Of a DNA stretch of 64,000 nucleotides, positions 54,105-63,487 are shown in pieces (position 1 is the first letter of the stretch; every line of letters starts with the position of its first letter). Source of the DNA: Billgrantia zhangzhouensis (GTDB taxonomy: Bacteria > Pseudomonadota > Gammaproteobacteria > Pseudomonadales > Halomonadaceae); contig NZ_JABFTT010000001.1 of NCBI RefSeq assembly GCF_021404465.1, forward strand, positions 1 to 64,000. The letters are read 5' to 3'. A program made the position numbers and the translations under genes. Below the pieces are notes generated by a model. That model made no database searches, was not told the DNA's origin, and saw only the letters and a list, made by a program, of their open reading frames with translations.

Positions 54105-54782
54105 ATGGCCACTACCCTACAAACCCTGGATCGCGGCCTGTACGCGCTGGAGATCGTTGCTGAACACGCCGAAGGCATCAGCGTCGCCGAACTCGCCGAG
54201 CGGCTGGACGTGCACCGCGCCATCGCCTATCGCATCGCCACTACCCTGGAACAGCACGGGCTGGTGGCACGTACCAGCGAGGGCGCACTGCGCCTGGGCG
54301 CCGGCATCTCGCTGCTGGCCTCGCGCTTCGAGCCGCAACTGCGCGCCGTGGCCCAGCCGCTATTGCAAGCGTTGGCCAAAGCGACCCGAGCCACCGCCTT
54401 CGTGTCGGTGGCCCAGGGCGAAGAGTGCGTGGTGCTGCTGGTGGCGGAGCCGGAGGAGGGCCTGCTGCGGGTCGGCTACCGGGTCGGCAGCCGCCACCCG
54501 CTGTTGCTGGGAGCCGCGGGCATCGCCATTCTCGCCGGGAGAACCCCGCGAGACGATGACAGCGAGGCGGTGCGTCAGGCGCGCGCCGACGGCTACAGCC
54601 TGACCCGCGGCCAACTACAGCGCGGCGCAGTAGGCGTGGCCAGCCCCGTGGCTACGCCGCAGTTTCGCCCCGGCATCGAGGCCTGCGTGGGCGTAGTGGC
54701 GATGGACGACCTCGATACCGAGCGGGCGATACGCGAAGTGAAGGCTCATGCACGGCAGTTGGCCGAGCTGGTCGGCCGTTGA
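54105..54782 (+). CDS. IclR-family regulator divergent from the P450 operon
   Basis: 225 aa, somewhat short for IclR. The winged helix is at about residues 8-60 (LQTLDRGLYALEIVAEHAEG, ISVAELAERLDVHRAIAYRIA). The effector domain contains AVAQPLLQALAKATRATAFV and GYRVGSRHPLLLGAAGIA. It lacks the long N-terminal leader of the other IclR in this window. It probably controls the CYP116B-dctP operon; pyrB follows 84 bp later on the same strand but is unlikely to be functionally linked. Confidence 0.9.
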   Translation: MATTLQTLDRGLYALEIVAEHAEGISVAELAERLDVHRAIAYRIATTLEQHGLVARTSEGALRLGAGISLLASRFEPQLRAVAQPLLQALAKATRATAFVSVAQGEECVVLLVAEPEEGLLRVGYRVGSRHPLLLGAAGIAILAGRTPRDDDSEAVRQARADGYSLTRGQLQRGAVGVASPVATPQFRPGIEACVGVVAMDDLDTERAIREVKAHARQLAELVGR

Positions 54783-54866
54783 GCCTCATGCCGTCGCACC
54801 TCGTGAAGCGCACAGCCGGGAGCGTTACACTACGGCCATCCTTCACTGCCATCTTCGAGGCCCTCG

Positions 54867-55895
54867 ATGAGTCGCCACTTGCTCTCCGTCGATTCCCTGA
54901 CCCGCGAAAGCGTCGACCACCTGATGCGCGTCGCCGCCCGCATGGAGCCCATCGCCCAACGTCGCCAGGTCACCCGGGTGCTGGAGGGCGCCGTGCTCGG
55001 CAACCTGTTCTTCGAGGCCAGCACCCGCACCCGGGTCAGCTTCCATGCCGCCTTCTGTCGCTTGGGCGGCAGCGTGTGCGACACCACCGGCTTCACCTTC
55101 TCCTCCATGGCCAAGGGCGAGTCGCTCTACGACACCAGCCGGGTGATGAGCGGTTACTGCGACGCCATCGTCATGCGCCACCCTGACCAGGGCTCAGTGG
55201 CGGAGTTCGCCGCCGCCACGCACGTGCCGGTGATCAACGGCGGTGACGGCCCCGGTGAACACCCCAGCCAGGCGCTGCTCGACTTCTATACCATCGACAA
55301 GGAATTCACCCGGCTGGGCAAGCAGCTCGCCGGCGCCCACGTACTGCTCACCGGCGACCTCAAGTACGGCCGTACCGTGCACTCGCTGATCAAGCTGTTG
55401 TCGCTCTACGATCCCATGCGCATCACGCTGGTGGCCCCGCCGGGGCTGGAGATGCCCGATTACCTCATCGATCTGGTCGCCTCCCGCGGCCACCGCGTCG
55501 AACAGCGCACCAGCCTGGCCGACGACTATGCCAACGTGGACGTGGTCTACACCACCCGCATCCAGAAGGAGCGCTTCACCGCCGAGATGAGCGAGGACTT
55601 CAGCCTGTCGCGTAACTTCACCGTCGATCGCGCCTTCATGGACAAGCGCTGCGGCCGCGACACCATCGTCATGCATCCGTTGCCCCGCGACAGCCGCCCG
55701 GATGCCAACGACCTCGACGTGGATCTCAACGGCGACCCGCGCCTGGCGATCTTCCGCCAGACCGACAATGGCATTCCGGTACGTATGGCGATCTTCGCCA
55801 CCCTGTTGCAGGTGGAAGAGCTGATCGAGAAAGACCTGCGCCCGGTGCGCTGGTTCGTGCCCGAACGTGTGGGAGTCGACGATCCCTCACTGTAA
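54867..55895 (+). CDS. pyrB: aspartate carbamoyltransferase catalytic chain
   Basis: 342 aa, longer than the 311 aa of E. coli PyrB. It joins carbamoyl phosphate and aspartate in pyrimidine synthesis. Carbamoyl-phosphate site ASTRTRVSF, the HPSQALLDFYT motif and the HPLPRDSRPDANDLD aspartate-loop segment are intact. No pyrI regulatory gene or pyrC-like partner follows. The ATG at 54867 has TTCGAGG upstream. The extra length lies partly at the C-terminus (RPVRWFVPERVGVDDPSL). Confidence 0.93.
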   Translation: MSRHLLSVDSLTRESVDHLMRVAARMEPIAQRRQVTRVLEGAVLGNLFFEASTRTRVSFHAAFCRLGGSVCDTTGFTFSSMAKGESLYDTSRVMSGYCDAIVMRHPDQGSVAEFAAATHVPVINGGDGPGEHPSQALLDFYTIDKEFTRLGKQLAGAHVLLTGDLKYGRTVHSLIKLLSLYDPMRITLVAPPGLEMPDYLIDLVASRGHRVEQRTSLADDYANVDVVYTTRIQKERFTAEMSEDFSLSRNFTVDRAFMDKRCGRDTIVMHPLPRDSRPDANDLDVDLNGDPRLAIFRQTDNGIPVRMAIFATLLQVEELIEKDLRPVRWFVPERVGVDDPSL

Positions 55896-56079
55896 CGGTG
55901 CAGCCAACGCTCGGCCTCGCTATGCTGAGGGCGATAGAAGAAGTGTGTGCGAAGCTGACCCGGCGGCCACCGGCCGCCACCCCATGACGACATGGCTCGA
56001 ATGAGCTGCAATCTCGAATAACAAGTCGAATGACGACGGCGTTGCCATCCAAGGCAACCGGATAAAGGAGATGTGACGC

Positions 56080-56727
56080 ATGACCCTGGAACGAGCGTAC
56101 ATATTGCTGGCGGTGTTCTATAGCCTGCTGGTGGCGATCGGTGCCATTGCCCTGCTGGTGGGCGGCGGCCCGATCTGGGGCGTGGCGACCCTGGCACTCG
56201 GTGCCCTGGTGGCGGCCGGCCTGTGGGGCCATACCCTGGGCAAGCCGGTGATGAACCCGCGCATGTGGCGCCCGTTGGCGGGTATCCTCGCAGCCGCCTT
56301 CGTGGTGCAGCTGTTCGCCGTGTTCGCGCTGCATCCTCCCGGCGCCGAGCTGACCTGGCTGCTGACCGGGGGCATCTTTTCCGTGCTGCCGGCCATCATG
56401 CTGTTCCAATACGGCAAGCGGGACCAGGAGGTGTGGGCCACGCCCGAGGAGCGCGAAGGAGGCAAGATGCTTGACGAACTGCTGACCCGGCAGCGCGAAC
56501 TGGTGCTGGAAAAACAGGAGGCTGACCGCCAGGCCACGGTCAAGCTGACCAAGGCAGGCAACGCCTATCGCGCCAGCGTCACCCGCGGCTACGGTGGCCA
56601 GGTGGAGCGCTTCGAGGAGAGCTTCACCTGCCCCGCCACGCTGGCCTTCTTCGTGCTCAAGTACACCTGCATCTCGGTGAACGACATCGCCGCGCAGTAC
56701 GACGAGGAACGGGTGCTGACCACCTGA
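56080..56727 (+). CDS. membrane protein of unknown function
   Basis: 215 aa. Four hydrophobic segments occupy the first 115 residues (YILLAVFYSLLVAIGAIALL, GVATLALGALVAAGLWG, LAGILAAAFVVQLFAVFAL, WLLTGGIFSVLPAIMLF). A soluble C-terminal domain of about 100 residues starts with a charged helix (REGGKMLDELLTRQRELVLE) and contains one Cys each in FTCPATLAFF and YTCISVNDIA. AAAGGAGATGTGACGC precedes the ATG. It stands alone between pyrB and the liv genes. No family recognised. Confidence 0.75.
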   Translation: MTLERAYILLAVFYSLLVAIGAIALLVGGGPIWGVATLALGALVAAGLWGHTLGKPVMNPRMWRPLAGILAAAFVVQLFAVFALHPPGAELTWLLTGGIFSVLPAIMLFQYGKRDQEVWATPEEREGGKMLDELLTRQRELVLEKQEADRQATVKLTKAGNAYRASVTRGYGGQVERFEESFTCPATLAFFVLKYTCISVNDIAAQYDEERVLTT

Positions 56728-56792
56728 GCCTACTGCCACACACAGCTTGGTGCTTCACCAGCCGGATCCTTGCCGAGGGGGCCGGCTGGCCT

Positions 56793-56879
56793 TCATGCCT
56801 TTCGGCCACGCATTGTCCTCTTGCCCGTCGGCCCTCCATTCATGTGCGTTTCGGATAGCCACACGTGCTCTGCAGCCAT
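56793..56879 (-). pseudogene. 28-codon remnant of an AraC-type regulator gene upstream of livG
   Basis: The minus-strand frame from the ATG at 56879 reads MAAEHVWLSETHMNGG and stops at 56793. It matches the first residues of the AraC protein at 58502-59347 (MASEHEQLSETHIVGD): 13 of 27 residues are identical by eye, and GCGCCATGGCT around the start is shared in DNA. The rest of the gene is missing. It looks like the 5' end of a duplicated regulator gene that once diverged from livG. Confidence 0.55.
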
Positions 56880-56992
56880 GGCGCTGCTTATCATCCGTGT
56901 CAACACTGAAACTGACGAAAGCCGTCGGCCCGTGCCGGCTGCTCCGTCACCCGAGACTAGACCAACGGACAATAATAACGGCGGAGTACACG

Positions 56993-57748
56993 ATGGCAGA
57001 GGCAATCATCGAGACCCGGGGCCTCACCAAGAACTTCCGGGGCTTTACGGCAGTCAGCGATATCTCCATCCGGATCGAACCCGGCACCATCCATGCCTTG
57101 ATCGGCGCCAACGGTGCGGGCAAGACCACTTGTTTCAACCTGCTGACCAAGTTCCTCGAGCCCAGCGCCGGCAGCATCTTCTACAAGGGGCGTGACATCA
57201 CGCATCTCAAGCCGGATCAAGTGGCCAGACTGGGCATGGTCCGCTCGTTTCAGATATCCGCCGTATTCGGCCACCTCAGTGCGTTGGAGAACGTCAAGCT
57301 GGCGCTGCAACGCCAGCGCGGCGAGTCCTACGACTTCTGGGCTTCGCACCACCGCCTAGACCAACATCGTGAACGCGCCATGGCACTGTTGGTCGACGTC
57401 GGCCTGGGGCAGTGGACCGACACTCCTGCCGCTGAGCTGCCCTATGGGCGCAAGCGAGCCCTGGAACTCGCCACCACCCTCGCGCTCGACCCCGAGGTAA
57501 TGTTGCTCGACGAGCCGTTGGCCGGCATGGGCACAGAGGACGTGGGCCGCACCGCCGAGCTGATTCACCGCGTGGCCGAAGGACGCTCGGTGCTGATGGT
57601 GGAGCATAACCTGGGCGTGGTGGCCGAGCTCTGCGACCGCATCACCGTGCTGGCTCGCGGCGAGGTGTTGGTAGAGGGTGACTACGCTACCGTGTCGCGC
57701 GACCCACGCGTGATCGAATCCTACATCGGAGGGGCCCGCCATGACTGA
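56993..57748 (+). CDS. livG: branched-chain amino acid-type ABC transporter ATPase LivG
   Basis: 251 aa from the ATG at 56993, preceded by GGCGGAGTACACG; upstream in-frame sequence is noncoding. Walker A is GANGAGKTT, the signature region is LPYGRKRALELATTLAL (LivG-typical variant of LSGGQ), Walker B is VMLLDEPLAG, and the H-loop is in LMVEHNLGVV. It overlaps livF by 8 nt. With livF, livH, livM and the binding protein it makes a complete HAAT-family ABC importer. The substrate need not be a branched-chain amino acid. Confidence 0.94.
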   Translation: MAEAIIETRGLTKNFRGFTAVSDISIRIEPGTIHALIGANGAGKTTCFNLLTKFLEPSAGSIFYKGRDITHLKPDQVARLGMVRSFQISAVFGHLSALENVKLALQRQRGESYDFWASHHRLDQHRERAMALLVDVGLGQWTDTPAAELPYGRKRALELATTLALDPEVMLLDEPLAGMGTEDVGRTAELIHRVAEGRSVLMVEHNLGVVAELCDRITVLARGEVLVEGDYATVSRDPRVIESYIGGARHD

Positions 57749-58469
57749 AGCCGCCATGGAACACGCCCCCGAACCCATGCTGGCGATCCGCGACCTGCAT
57801 GCCTGGTACGGTGAAAGCCACGTGCTGCACGGTATCGACCTGGAGGTACCGGCGGGACAAGTGATTACCCTGCTGGGCCGCAACGGTGCCGGCAAGTCCA
57901 CGACACTGAAAGCAATCATGGGCATCGTCCCGCGGCGACGGGGCAGCATCCGGCTTGCCGGTGTCGAAACCATCAGCCTGCGCCCCTTCCATGTTGCCCG
58001 CCACGGCGTGGCCTTCTGCCCCGAGGATCGCGGCATCTACGCCACACTCGACGTCAGGGAGCACCTCGAGCTACCGACACGGATCGACGATAGCGGACTG
58101 AGCACTGAGCAGGTGCTCGATCTGTTTCCTCACCTGCGCGAGCGGCTTCACAGCCCGGGGACCAAACTTTCCGGTGGGGAGCAGCAAATGCTCGCCATAG
58201 GACGCACACTGCGCACCGGGGCCAGGTTGCTATTGCTCGACGAGCCTACCGAAGGGCTGGCGCCCAGTATCGTCGAGCATATCGGCGACACCATCCGCCT
58301 CCTCAAGACGCAGGGCTACACCATCCTGCTGGTGGAACAGAACCTGCACTTCGCCATGAGCGTGGCCGACCATTTCTATCTCATCGACCATGGCCAGGTG
58401 ATGGCTCGCTACGACCGCAAGGGCATCGAGCAGGACGCTGACGCCCTACTGGCACGCCTAGGCGTCTAG
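57741..58469 (+). CDS. livF: branched-chain amino acid-type ABC transporter ATPase LivF
   Basis: 242 aa. Walker A GRNGAGKSTT, signature LSGGEQQMLAIGRTLRTG, Walker B LLLLDEPTEGLAP, H-loop LLVEQNLHFA. An acidic leader of ten residues precedes the usual start (PMLAIRDLHAWYGESHVLHG). GGAGGGGCCCGCC precedes the ATG. It is the second gene of livG-livF; the AraC gene converges from the right 32 bp downstream. Confidence 0.94.
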   Translation: MTEAAMEHAPEPMLAIRDLHAWYGESHVLHGIDLEVPAGQVITLLGRNGAGKSTTLKAIMGIVPRRRGSIRLAGVETISLRPFHVARHGVAFCPEDRGIYATLDVREHLELPTRIDDSGLSTEQVLDLFPHLRERLHSPGTKLSGGEQQMLAIGRTLRTGARLLLLDEPTEGLAPSIVEHIGDTIRLLKTQGYTILLVEQNLHFAMSVADHFYLIDHGQVMARYDRKGIEQDADALLARLGV

Positions 58470-58501
58470 CAATCTACGGACAGGTTCAACAGGTGACGAA
58501 C

Positions 58502-59347
58502 TCAAGCGCGGGAGTGCAGGCGAAAGTGCGAGGGCGAGACGCCGTTCATGCGCTTGAAGGTCTTGGAGAAGGCAAAAGGACTGCGATAGCCCACCCGCTC
58601 GGCTATCTCCTCGATCGGCAGGTCGCTGGTCGCCAGCAGGTGGGTGGCGTGCTGCATTCGCAGCTGGGTGAGCTGCTGCATGGGACTGCGCCCGAACACC
58701 TTGCGGCTGATCCGCCGCAGGTGTTCGGTGCTGACATGGGCAATCTCGGCCATCTCCTCGATGGTCCAGTGCCGCTCTAGCGTCGGGATCACCGCATCGA
58801 AGACCGCCACGATGCGCGCATCGCGCCGCCAGGGGTCGGCGAAGCGTGAGATGTAGCGCTCGATAGTGTCGACCCACATCACGCAACTGGCCGGATCCCC
58901 CTCCCCGTGGAATACCTCGCTGTAGAGGCCCAGGATAGCGTGCTTCATCGGCTCGGGGTCGAAGTGCTGCATGATCGGGGCGATGGTTCCCACCACCGAG
59001 CGAGGTGCGCTGGGCAGGTAGCGCAGCCAGCAATACTGCCAGCGCTTTTCGGGCACGGCGTGGAAGGCGTGCAGCCCATGTGCGGGAGCGAAGGACATCA
59101 TACCGCCGCGCATGGTGCACCAACGCCCATCGAGCAGCATGCGGCCCTCGCCACCCAGCGAGCCGTGGATGTAGGCGCCACTCAAGCGGGTACGCACGAT
59201 GCGATAGGGCACCGCGGCATCGCCGAAGCCCACATGAGAAATATGCCGCTGCTCAAGGACGGTGCAGTCGCCGGCGCGCACGGTCCACTGCTGAGTATCG
59301 TCACCGACGATGTGGGTTTCGGATAGCTGTTCGTGCTCTGAAGCCAT
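58502..59347 (-). CDS. AraC-family regulator inside the liv cluster
   Basis: 281 aa from the ATG at 59347; a frame start at 59389 adds 14 residues without support. The N-terminal cupin-like sensor domain has TRLSGAYIHGSLGGEGRMLL and FAPAHGLHAFHAVPEKRWQY. The C-terminal double helix-turn-helix shows IEEMAEIAHVSTEHLRRISR and IEEIAERVGYRSPFAFSKTF, ending GVSPSHFRLHSRA. It separates livGF from the binding-protein operon and probably controls one or both. A truncated copy of its 5' end lies upstream of livG. Confidence 0.93.
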   Translation of the reverse strand: MASEHEQLSETHIVGDDTQQWTVRAGDCTVLEQRHISHVGFGDAAVPYRIVRTRLSGAYIHGSLGGEGRMLLDGRWCTMRGGMMSFAPAHGLHAFHAVPEKRWQYCWLRYLPSAPRSVVGTIAPIMQHFDPEPMKHAILGLYSEVFHGEGDPASCVMWVDTIERYISRFADPWRRDARIVAVFDAVIPTLERHWTIEEMAEIAHVSTEHLRRISRKVFGRSPMQQLTQLRMQHATHLLATSDLPIEEIAERVGYRSPFAFSKTFKRMNGVSPSHFRLHSRA

Positions 59348-59455
59348 GGCGCATTTGCCCACGTTGGCTCTAACTATTAATGGCAGCAAGAAAACAAACC
59401 GTTCGAATAGAGCAAATTACAACAATAGCTCCCCATGAGAACAGGAGAAAAAACA

Positions 59456-60685
59456 ATGCCAGCCACGAACTCCTTGAAAACCCTGGTGGTGTCTTCCGCC
59501 GTCCTGAGCCTGGGGGGCCTCTCCAGCGCCATGGCCAGCGATGGCTACAGTGACGGTGTGGTGCGAATCGGCGTGCTCACCGACATGTCCGGTATTTATA
59601 CCGACCTTTCTGGAGAGGCAGCGGTGGAAGCCGTACGAATGGCTGTCGAGGATTTTGGCGGCGAGGTCAATGGCGTTCCCATCGAAGTCATCTACGGCGA
59701 CCACCGTAACCGCGCCGACACCGGCGCCAGCCGTGCTCGCGAGTGGTACAACAACGAAGGCGTGGACATGATCAACGACTTGTCCAACTCGGGGGTCGCC
59801 CTGGCGGTGGCAGCCGTGGCCGACGAGCAAAAGCGCCACGCCATCGTCAACTCATCGTCCAACATCGGGCTGACCAACGACTATTGCTCGCCTTACGTGA
59901 CCCACTACACCTACGACGCCCATTCGCTGGCGCAGGGTACCGGTCAGTCGATCGTCGAGGACGGCGGCGACACTTGGTTCTTCCTCACCGTGGATTTCGC
60001 CTTCGGCATCGGCCTTGAGGAGCAGGTATCGGACGTAGTGCGCGAAGCCGGGGGCCAGGTCGTCGGCGCCGCTCGCCACCCTCTCGACACCACCGACTTC
60101 TCCTCTTATGCCCTGCAAGCCCAAGCCTCCGGTGCAGAAATCATTGGCATCGCCTCCACCGGCGCCGATGCCATCAATGCGATCAATGCTCTGTCCGAGT
60201 TCGGCGTGACCCCCGAGCAGCGCCCGGCCGCATTGTTGCTGTGGTATGACGATATCGTCAGCCTGGGCTTGGAGACCGCCCAAGGCCTGATGCTGACCAA
60301 TGCCTTCTACTGGGATGCCAACGACGAAGCCCGCGAGTTTTCCCAGCGCTTCTACGAACGTACCGGACGCATGCCCAACATGGCCCACGCCGGTAACTAC
60401 TCCTCCACCATGCATTATCTGAACGCCATCGAGGCCGCCGGCAGCGACGATCCCGATGCGGTATCCGAGAAGATGCGCGAGCTGGAGATCAACGACTTCT
60501 TCGCCTCGGGCGGCTACATCCGGCCCAACGGCCGCATGGTCCACGATCAGTATCTGTGGGAAGTGAAGTCCCCCGACGAGTCGGAGTACGACTACGACTT
60601 CCTGCGCCTGGTGACCACCATTCCCGGCGAGGACGCTTTCCAACCGCTGAAAGCCAGTACCTGCCGTCTGCTCAACGGCAGCTGA
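59456..60685 (+). CDS. ABC transporter periplasmic binding protein, LivJ/LivK-like
   Basis: 409 aa from the ATG at 59456, which follows ACAGGAG; an ATG at 59435 lacks a site. A signal peptide ends at SSAMA near residue 28. The mature protein is a periplasmic binding protein type I: VVRIGVLTDMSGIYTDLSGE, AVRMAVEDFGGEVNGVPIEV and YYDAHSLAQG-like THYTYDAHSLAQGTG. This subgroup, with WYNNEGVDMINDLSNSG, is common for aromatic or other non-amino-acid ligands as well as amino acids, so the ligand is open. It diverges from araC and leads livH and livM. Confidence 0.92.
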   Translation: MPATNSLKTLVVSSAVLSLGGLSSAMASDGYSDGVVRIGVLTDMSGIYTDLSGEAAVEAVRMAVEDFGGEVNGVPIEVIYGDHRNRADTGASRAREWYNNEGVDMINDLSNSGVALAVAAVADEQKRHAIVNSSSNIGLTNDYCSPYVTHYTYDAHSLAQGTGQSIVEDGGDTWFFLTVDFAFGIGLEEQVSDVVREAGGQVVGAARHPLDTTDFSSYALQAQASGAEIIGIASTGADAINAINALSEFGVTPEQRPAALLLWYDDIVSLGLETAQGLMLTNAFYWDANDEAREFSQRFYERTGRMPNMAHAGNYSSTMHYLNAIEAAGSDDPDAVSEKMRELEINDFFASGGYIRPNGRMVHDQYLWEVKSPDESEYDYDFLRLVTTIPGEDAFQPLKASTCRLLNGS

Positions 60686-60699
60686 TGCCCTGTCGTTCG

Positions 60700-60719
60700 T
60701 GCCCGGCGATAGCCGGGCA
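60700..60719 (+). terminator. stem-loop between the binding-protein gene and livH
   Basis: TGCCCGGC-GATA-GCCGGGCA, perfect 8-bp stem, 15 nt after the stop. No U-run follows. Such hairpins after binding-protein genes usually stabilise the upstream mRNA or cause partial termination, giving more binding protein than permease. Confidence 0.5.
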
Positions 60720-60747
60720 TGCGCCTCCCTCTTAGCCTGATGAGCAA

Positions 60748-61641
60748 GTGAACATGGATATATTCGGCATTCCTATTCAGGCCCTGCTGGGGCAACTCAT
60801 GCTGGGCATCGTCAACGGCTCCTTCTATGCAGTGCTCAGCCTGGGGCTGGCGATCATTTTTGGCGTGCTCAAGATCGTCAACTTCGCCCATGGTGCCTTC
60901 TTCATGCTGGGCGCCTTTACCGCCTTCCTGCTGGCCCAGTACATGGGCGCCAACTATTGGGTGACGCTGGCCATCGCCCCACTGGTCGTGGCGCTGTTCG
61001 GCATGCTGTTCGAGTTCCTGTTCCTGCGCCGGCTGTACGGGCTCGACCCGATCTACGGCCTGCTGCTGACCTTCAGCCTGGTGCTGGTGCTGGAGGGAGG
61101 CTTCCGTGTCGCCTTCGGCTCCTCCGGGCAACCCTTCGCCACTCCGGAGTTGCTGCGTGGCACCATCAATCTAGGCTTCATGATTCTGCCGCTTTATCGC
61201 GGCTTCGTGATCGTCTCGGCGCTGCTGCTGTGTTTGTTGACCTGGTTCGTCATCGAGCGCACCTCGCTGGGCGCCAGCCTGCGCGCCGCCACGGAACGCT
61301 CGGAGCTGACCCAGGCCTTCGGCATCAACGTGCCGCGCCTGATCACCCTGACCTACGGCGTCGGTGTCGGCCTGGCGGCCTTCGCCGGGGTACTGGCCGC
61401 GCCCATCTTCCACGTCAATCCTTCCATGGGCTCCAGCCTGGTCATCATTATCTTCGCCGTGGTGGTGATCGGCGGGCTTGGCTCGATCATGGGCGCCATC
61501 GTCACCGGGTTGGGCCTGGGCGTGGTAGAAGGCTTCACCCGGGTGTTCTACTCGGAGTTCTCCTCCACCATCGTCTTCCTGGTCATGGTGCTGGTGCTGC
61601 TGCTGCGCCCGGCCGGCCTCTTCGGCAGGGAGGAGGGCTGA
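60748..61641 (+). CDS. livH: branched-chain amino acid-type ABC permease LivH
   Basis: 297 aa with a GTG start at 60748; an ATG six nt later is equally plausible, and neither has a strong ribosome site. About eight membrane segments. LGIVNGSFYAVLSLGLAIIF, VLKIVNFAHGAFFMLGAF and RAATERSELTQAFGIN (the coupling-helix region) are typical of LivH. It is followed by livM after 1 nt. Confidence 0.94.
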   Translation: MNMDIFGIPIQALLGQLMLGIVNGSFYAVLSLGLAIIFGVLKIVNFAHGAFFMLGAFTAFLLAQYMGANYWVTLAIAPLVVALFGMLFEFLFLRRLYGLDPIYGLLLTFSLVLVLEGGFRVAFGSSGQPFATPELLRGTINLGFMILPLYRGFVIVSALLLCLLTWFVIERTSLGASLRAATERSELTQAFGINVPRLITLTYGVGVGLAAFAGVLAAPIFHVNPSMGSSLVIIIFAVVVIGGLGSIMGAIVTGLGLGVVEGFTRVFYSEFSSTIVFLVMVLVLLLRPAGLFGREEG

Positions 61642-61642
61642 C

Positions 61643-62626
61643 ATGCGCACTCTGTCCAACACGGCCCTCGCCCTGCTAGTGCTGGCACTGCTGGTCGTTC
61701 CGTTCGTGCCCCAGCTCATCTACATCGTCTTCGTCATGAAGACGCTGTGCTTCGTGCTCTTCGCCTGCTCCTTCAACCTGCTGCTGGGGCATACCGGCAT
61801 CCTCTCCTTCGGTCACGCTGCCTTCTTCGGCACGGGAGCCTACGTAACCGGACAGCTGGTCAAAGCGTACGGCGTACCCACCGACCTGGGCATCCTGGCC
61901 GGCGGCCTGGTGGCGGCCGTCCTGGGGGCGATAGTCGGAAGTCTGGCCATTCGCCGCAGCGGCATCTACCTGGCCATGATCACCCTGGCGCTGTCGCAAC
62001 TGGTCTACTTCTTCTTCCTCCAGGCCCCGTTCACCGGCGCCGAGGACGGCCTGCAGCGGATTCCCCGCGGCACCTTCCTGGGGATGATCGACCTGCGCAG
62101 CGACACGGCGCTCTACTACGTGGTGCTGGGTATCGTCGCTGCCGGGCTATGGCTGGTATGGCGTACCGTCCATTCGCCGTTCGGCAACGTGCTGCGGGCC
62201 ATCCGCGAGCATGAGCCGAGAGCGATCTCGCTGGGCTACCCCGTGGCTCGCTACAAGATCCTGGTGTTCACCATCTCTGCCGGTCTGGCCGGTATCGCCG
62301 GCTCGCTCAAGGCCATCGTATTCCAGTTGGCTGCCCTCTACGACGTGCACTGGCACACCTCGGGCGATGTGATCCTGATGACCTTGCTGGGCGGCATGAA
62401 CACGGTATTCGGCCCTGCGGTAGGCGCTGCCCTGGTTTCCACGCTCAACCACTACATGGACCCTTTCGGCGCCTGGGTCACGGTCATCACCGGGCTGGTC
62501 TTCATGACCTGCGTGCTGACCTTCCGCCAGGGCGTGGTCGGCCAGCTCGGCCAATGGCTCCGCTCACGCCGCACCCCGTCACCTTCCGCCAAGGTTCAGC
62601 ACCGCTCACATGCTCAGCAGCACTGA
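61643..62626 (+). CDS. livM: branched-chain amino acid-type ABC permease LivM
   Basis: 327 aa. [39 protein letters not shown] and [20 protein letters not shown] (coupling region) mark LivM. About nine membrane segments; the last 20 residues are basic and polar. GGGAGGAGGGCTGAC precedes the ATG, 1 nt after the livH stop. It is followed 14 bp later by the PEP-hydrolase-family gene. Confidence 0.94.
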   Translation: MRTLSNTALALLVLALLVVPFVPQLIYIVFVMKTLCFVLFACSFNLLLGHTGILSFGHAAFFGTGAYVTGQLVKAYGVPTDLGILAGGLVAAVLGAIVGSLAIRRSGIYLAMITLALSQLVYFFFLQAPFTGAEDGLQRIPRGTFLGMIDLRSDTALYYVVLGIVAAGLWLVWRTVHSPFGNVLRAIREHEPRAISLGYPVARYKILVFTISAGLAGIAGSLKAIVFQLAALYDVHWHTSGDVILMTLLGGMNTVFGPAVGAALVSTLNHYMDPFGAWVTVITGLVFMTCVLTFRQGVVGQLGQWLRSRRTPSPSAKVQHRSHAQQH

Positions 62627-62640
62627 CAAGGAGTACTTAC

Positions 62641-63468
62641 ATGCCCGTTTTCGAACGCAACACCCTCATGTCTCGCTTCCAGGAGATGGTCGCCCGCGGC
62701 CAGCCGATCATCGGCGGCGGCGCCGGTACCGGCATCTCAGCCAAGTGTGAGGAGGCCGGCGGCATCGATTTGATCGTGATCTACAACTCCGGCCGCTACC
62801 GCATGGCGGGCCGCGCCTCTTCCGCCGGCCTGCTGGCCTACGGCAACGCCAATCAAATCGTGCAGGAGATGGCGCTGGAGGTACTTCCCGTGGTCAAGCG
62901 CACCCCAGTACTGGCCGGGGTCAACGGCACCGATCCCTTCGTGATCATGCCCAAGCTGCTGCGCGAGCTTAAGGAACTGGGCTTCTCGGGAGTGCAGAAC
63001 TTCCCCACCGTGGGCCTGATCGATGGCACCTTCCGCATCAGCCTGGAAGAGACCGGGATCACCTACGGCAGCGAAGTGGACATGATTCGCCAGGCTCATG
63101 AAATGGACATGCTGACTACGCCCTACGTGTTTTCGGCCGACGAGGCCGTGGCCATGACCGAGGCCGGCGCCGACATCATCGTGACGCACATGGGCGTTAC
63201 CGTCGGTGGCACCATCGGCGCCGAATCCGCCAAGAGCCTCGACGAGTCGGTGCGGCTGATCGACGAGTGGGCCGAGGCGGCCAGGCGCGTGCGTCGGGAC
63301 GTGCTCGTCCTGTGTCACGGCGGCCCCATTGCCACCCCCGAGGATGCCACTCACGTCATGCAGAAAAGCGAGCACTGCAACGGCTTCTATGGCGCCAGCA
63401 GCATGGAGCGCCTGCCCACCGAAGTGGCACTGACCGAGCAAATCCGCCGCTTCAAGGCCATTGCCTGA
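62641..63468 (+). CDS. PEP-hydrolase-family TIM-barrel protein
   Basis: 275 aa from the ATG at 62641 with AAGGAGTACTTAC upstream. The family (phosphoenolpyruvate hydrolase-like, related to PEP mutase/isocitrate lyase barrels) is suggested by [58 protein letters not shown] and [18 protein letters not shown]. Bacterial members often adjoin Tm-1-like UPF0261 genes; the next gene lies outside the window. Co-transcribed with livHM and the SRPBCC gene, so it probably acts on the imported compound. The reaction is not known. Confidence 0.87.
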   Translation: MPVFERNTLMSRFQEMVARGQPIIGGGAGTGISAKCEEAGGIDLIVIYNSGRYRMAGRASSAGLLAYGNANQIVQEMALEVLPVVKRTPVLAGVNGTDPFVIMPKLLRELKELGFSGVQNFPTVGLIDGTFRISLEETGITYGSEVDMIRQAHEMDMLTTPYVFSADEAVAMTEAGADIIVTHMGVTVGGTIGAESAKSLDESVRLIDEWAEAARRVRRDVLVLCHGGPIATPEDATHVMQKSEHCNGFYGASSMERLPTEVALTEQIRRFKAIA

Positions 63469-63487
63469 CTACCGAGGAGACGCCACC

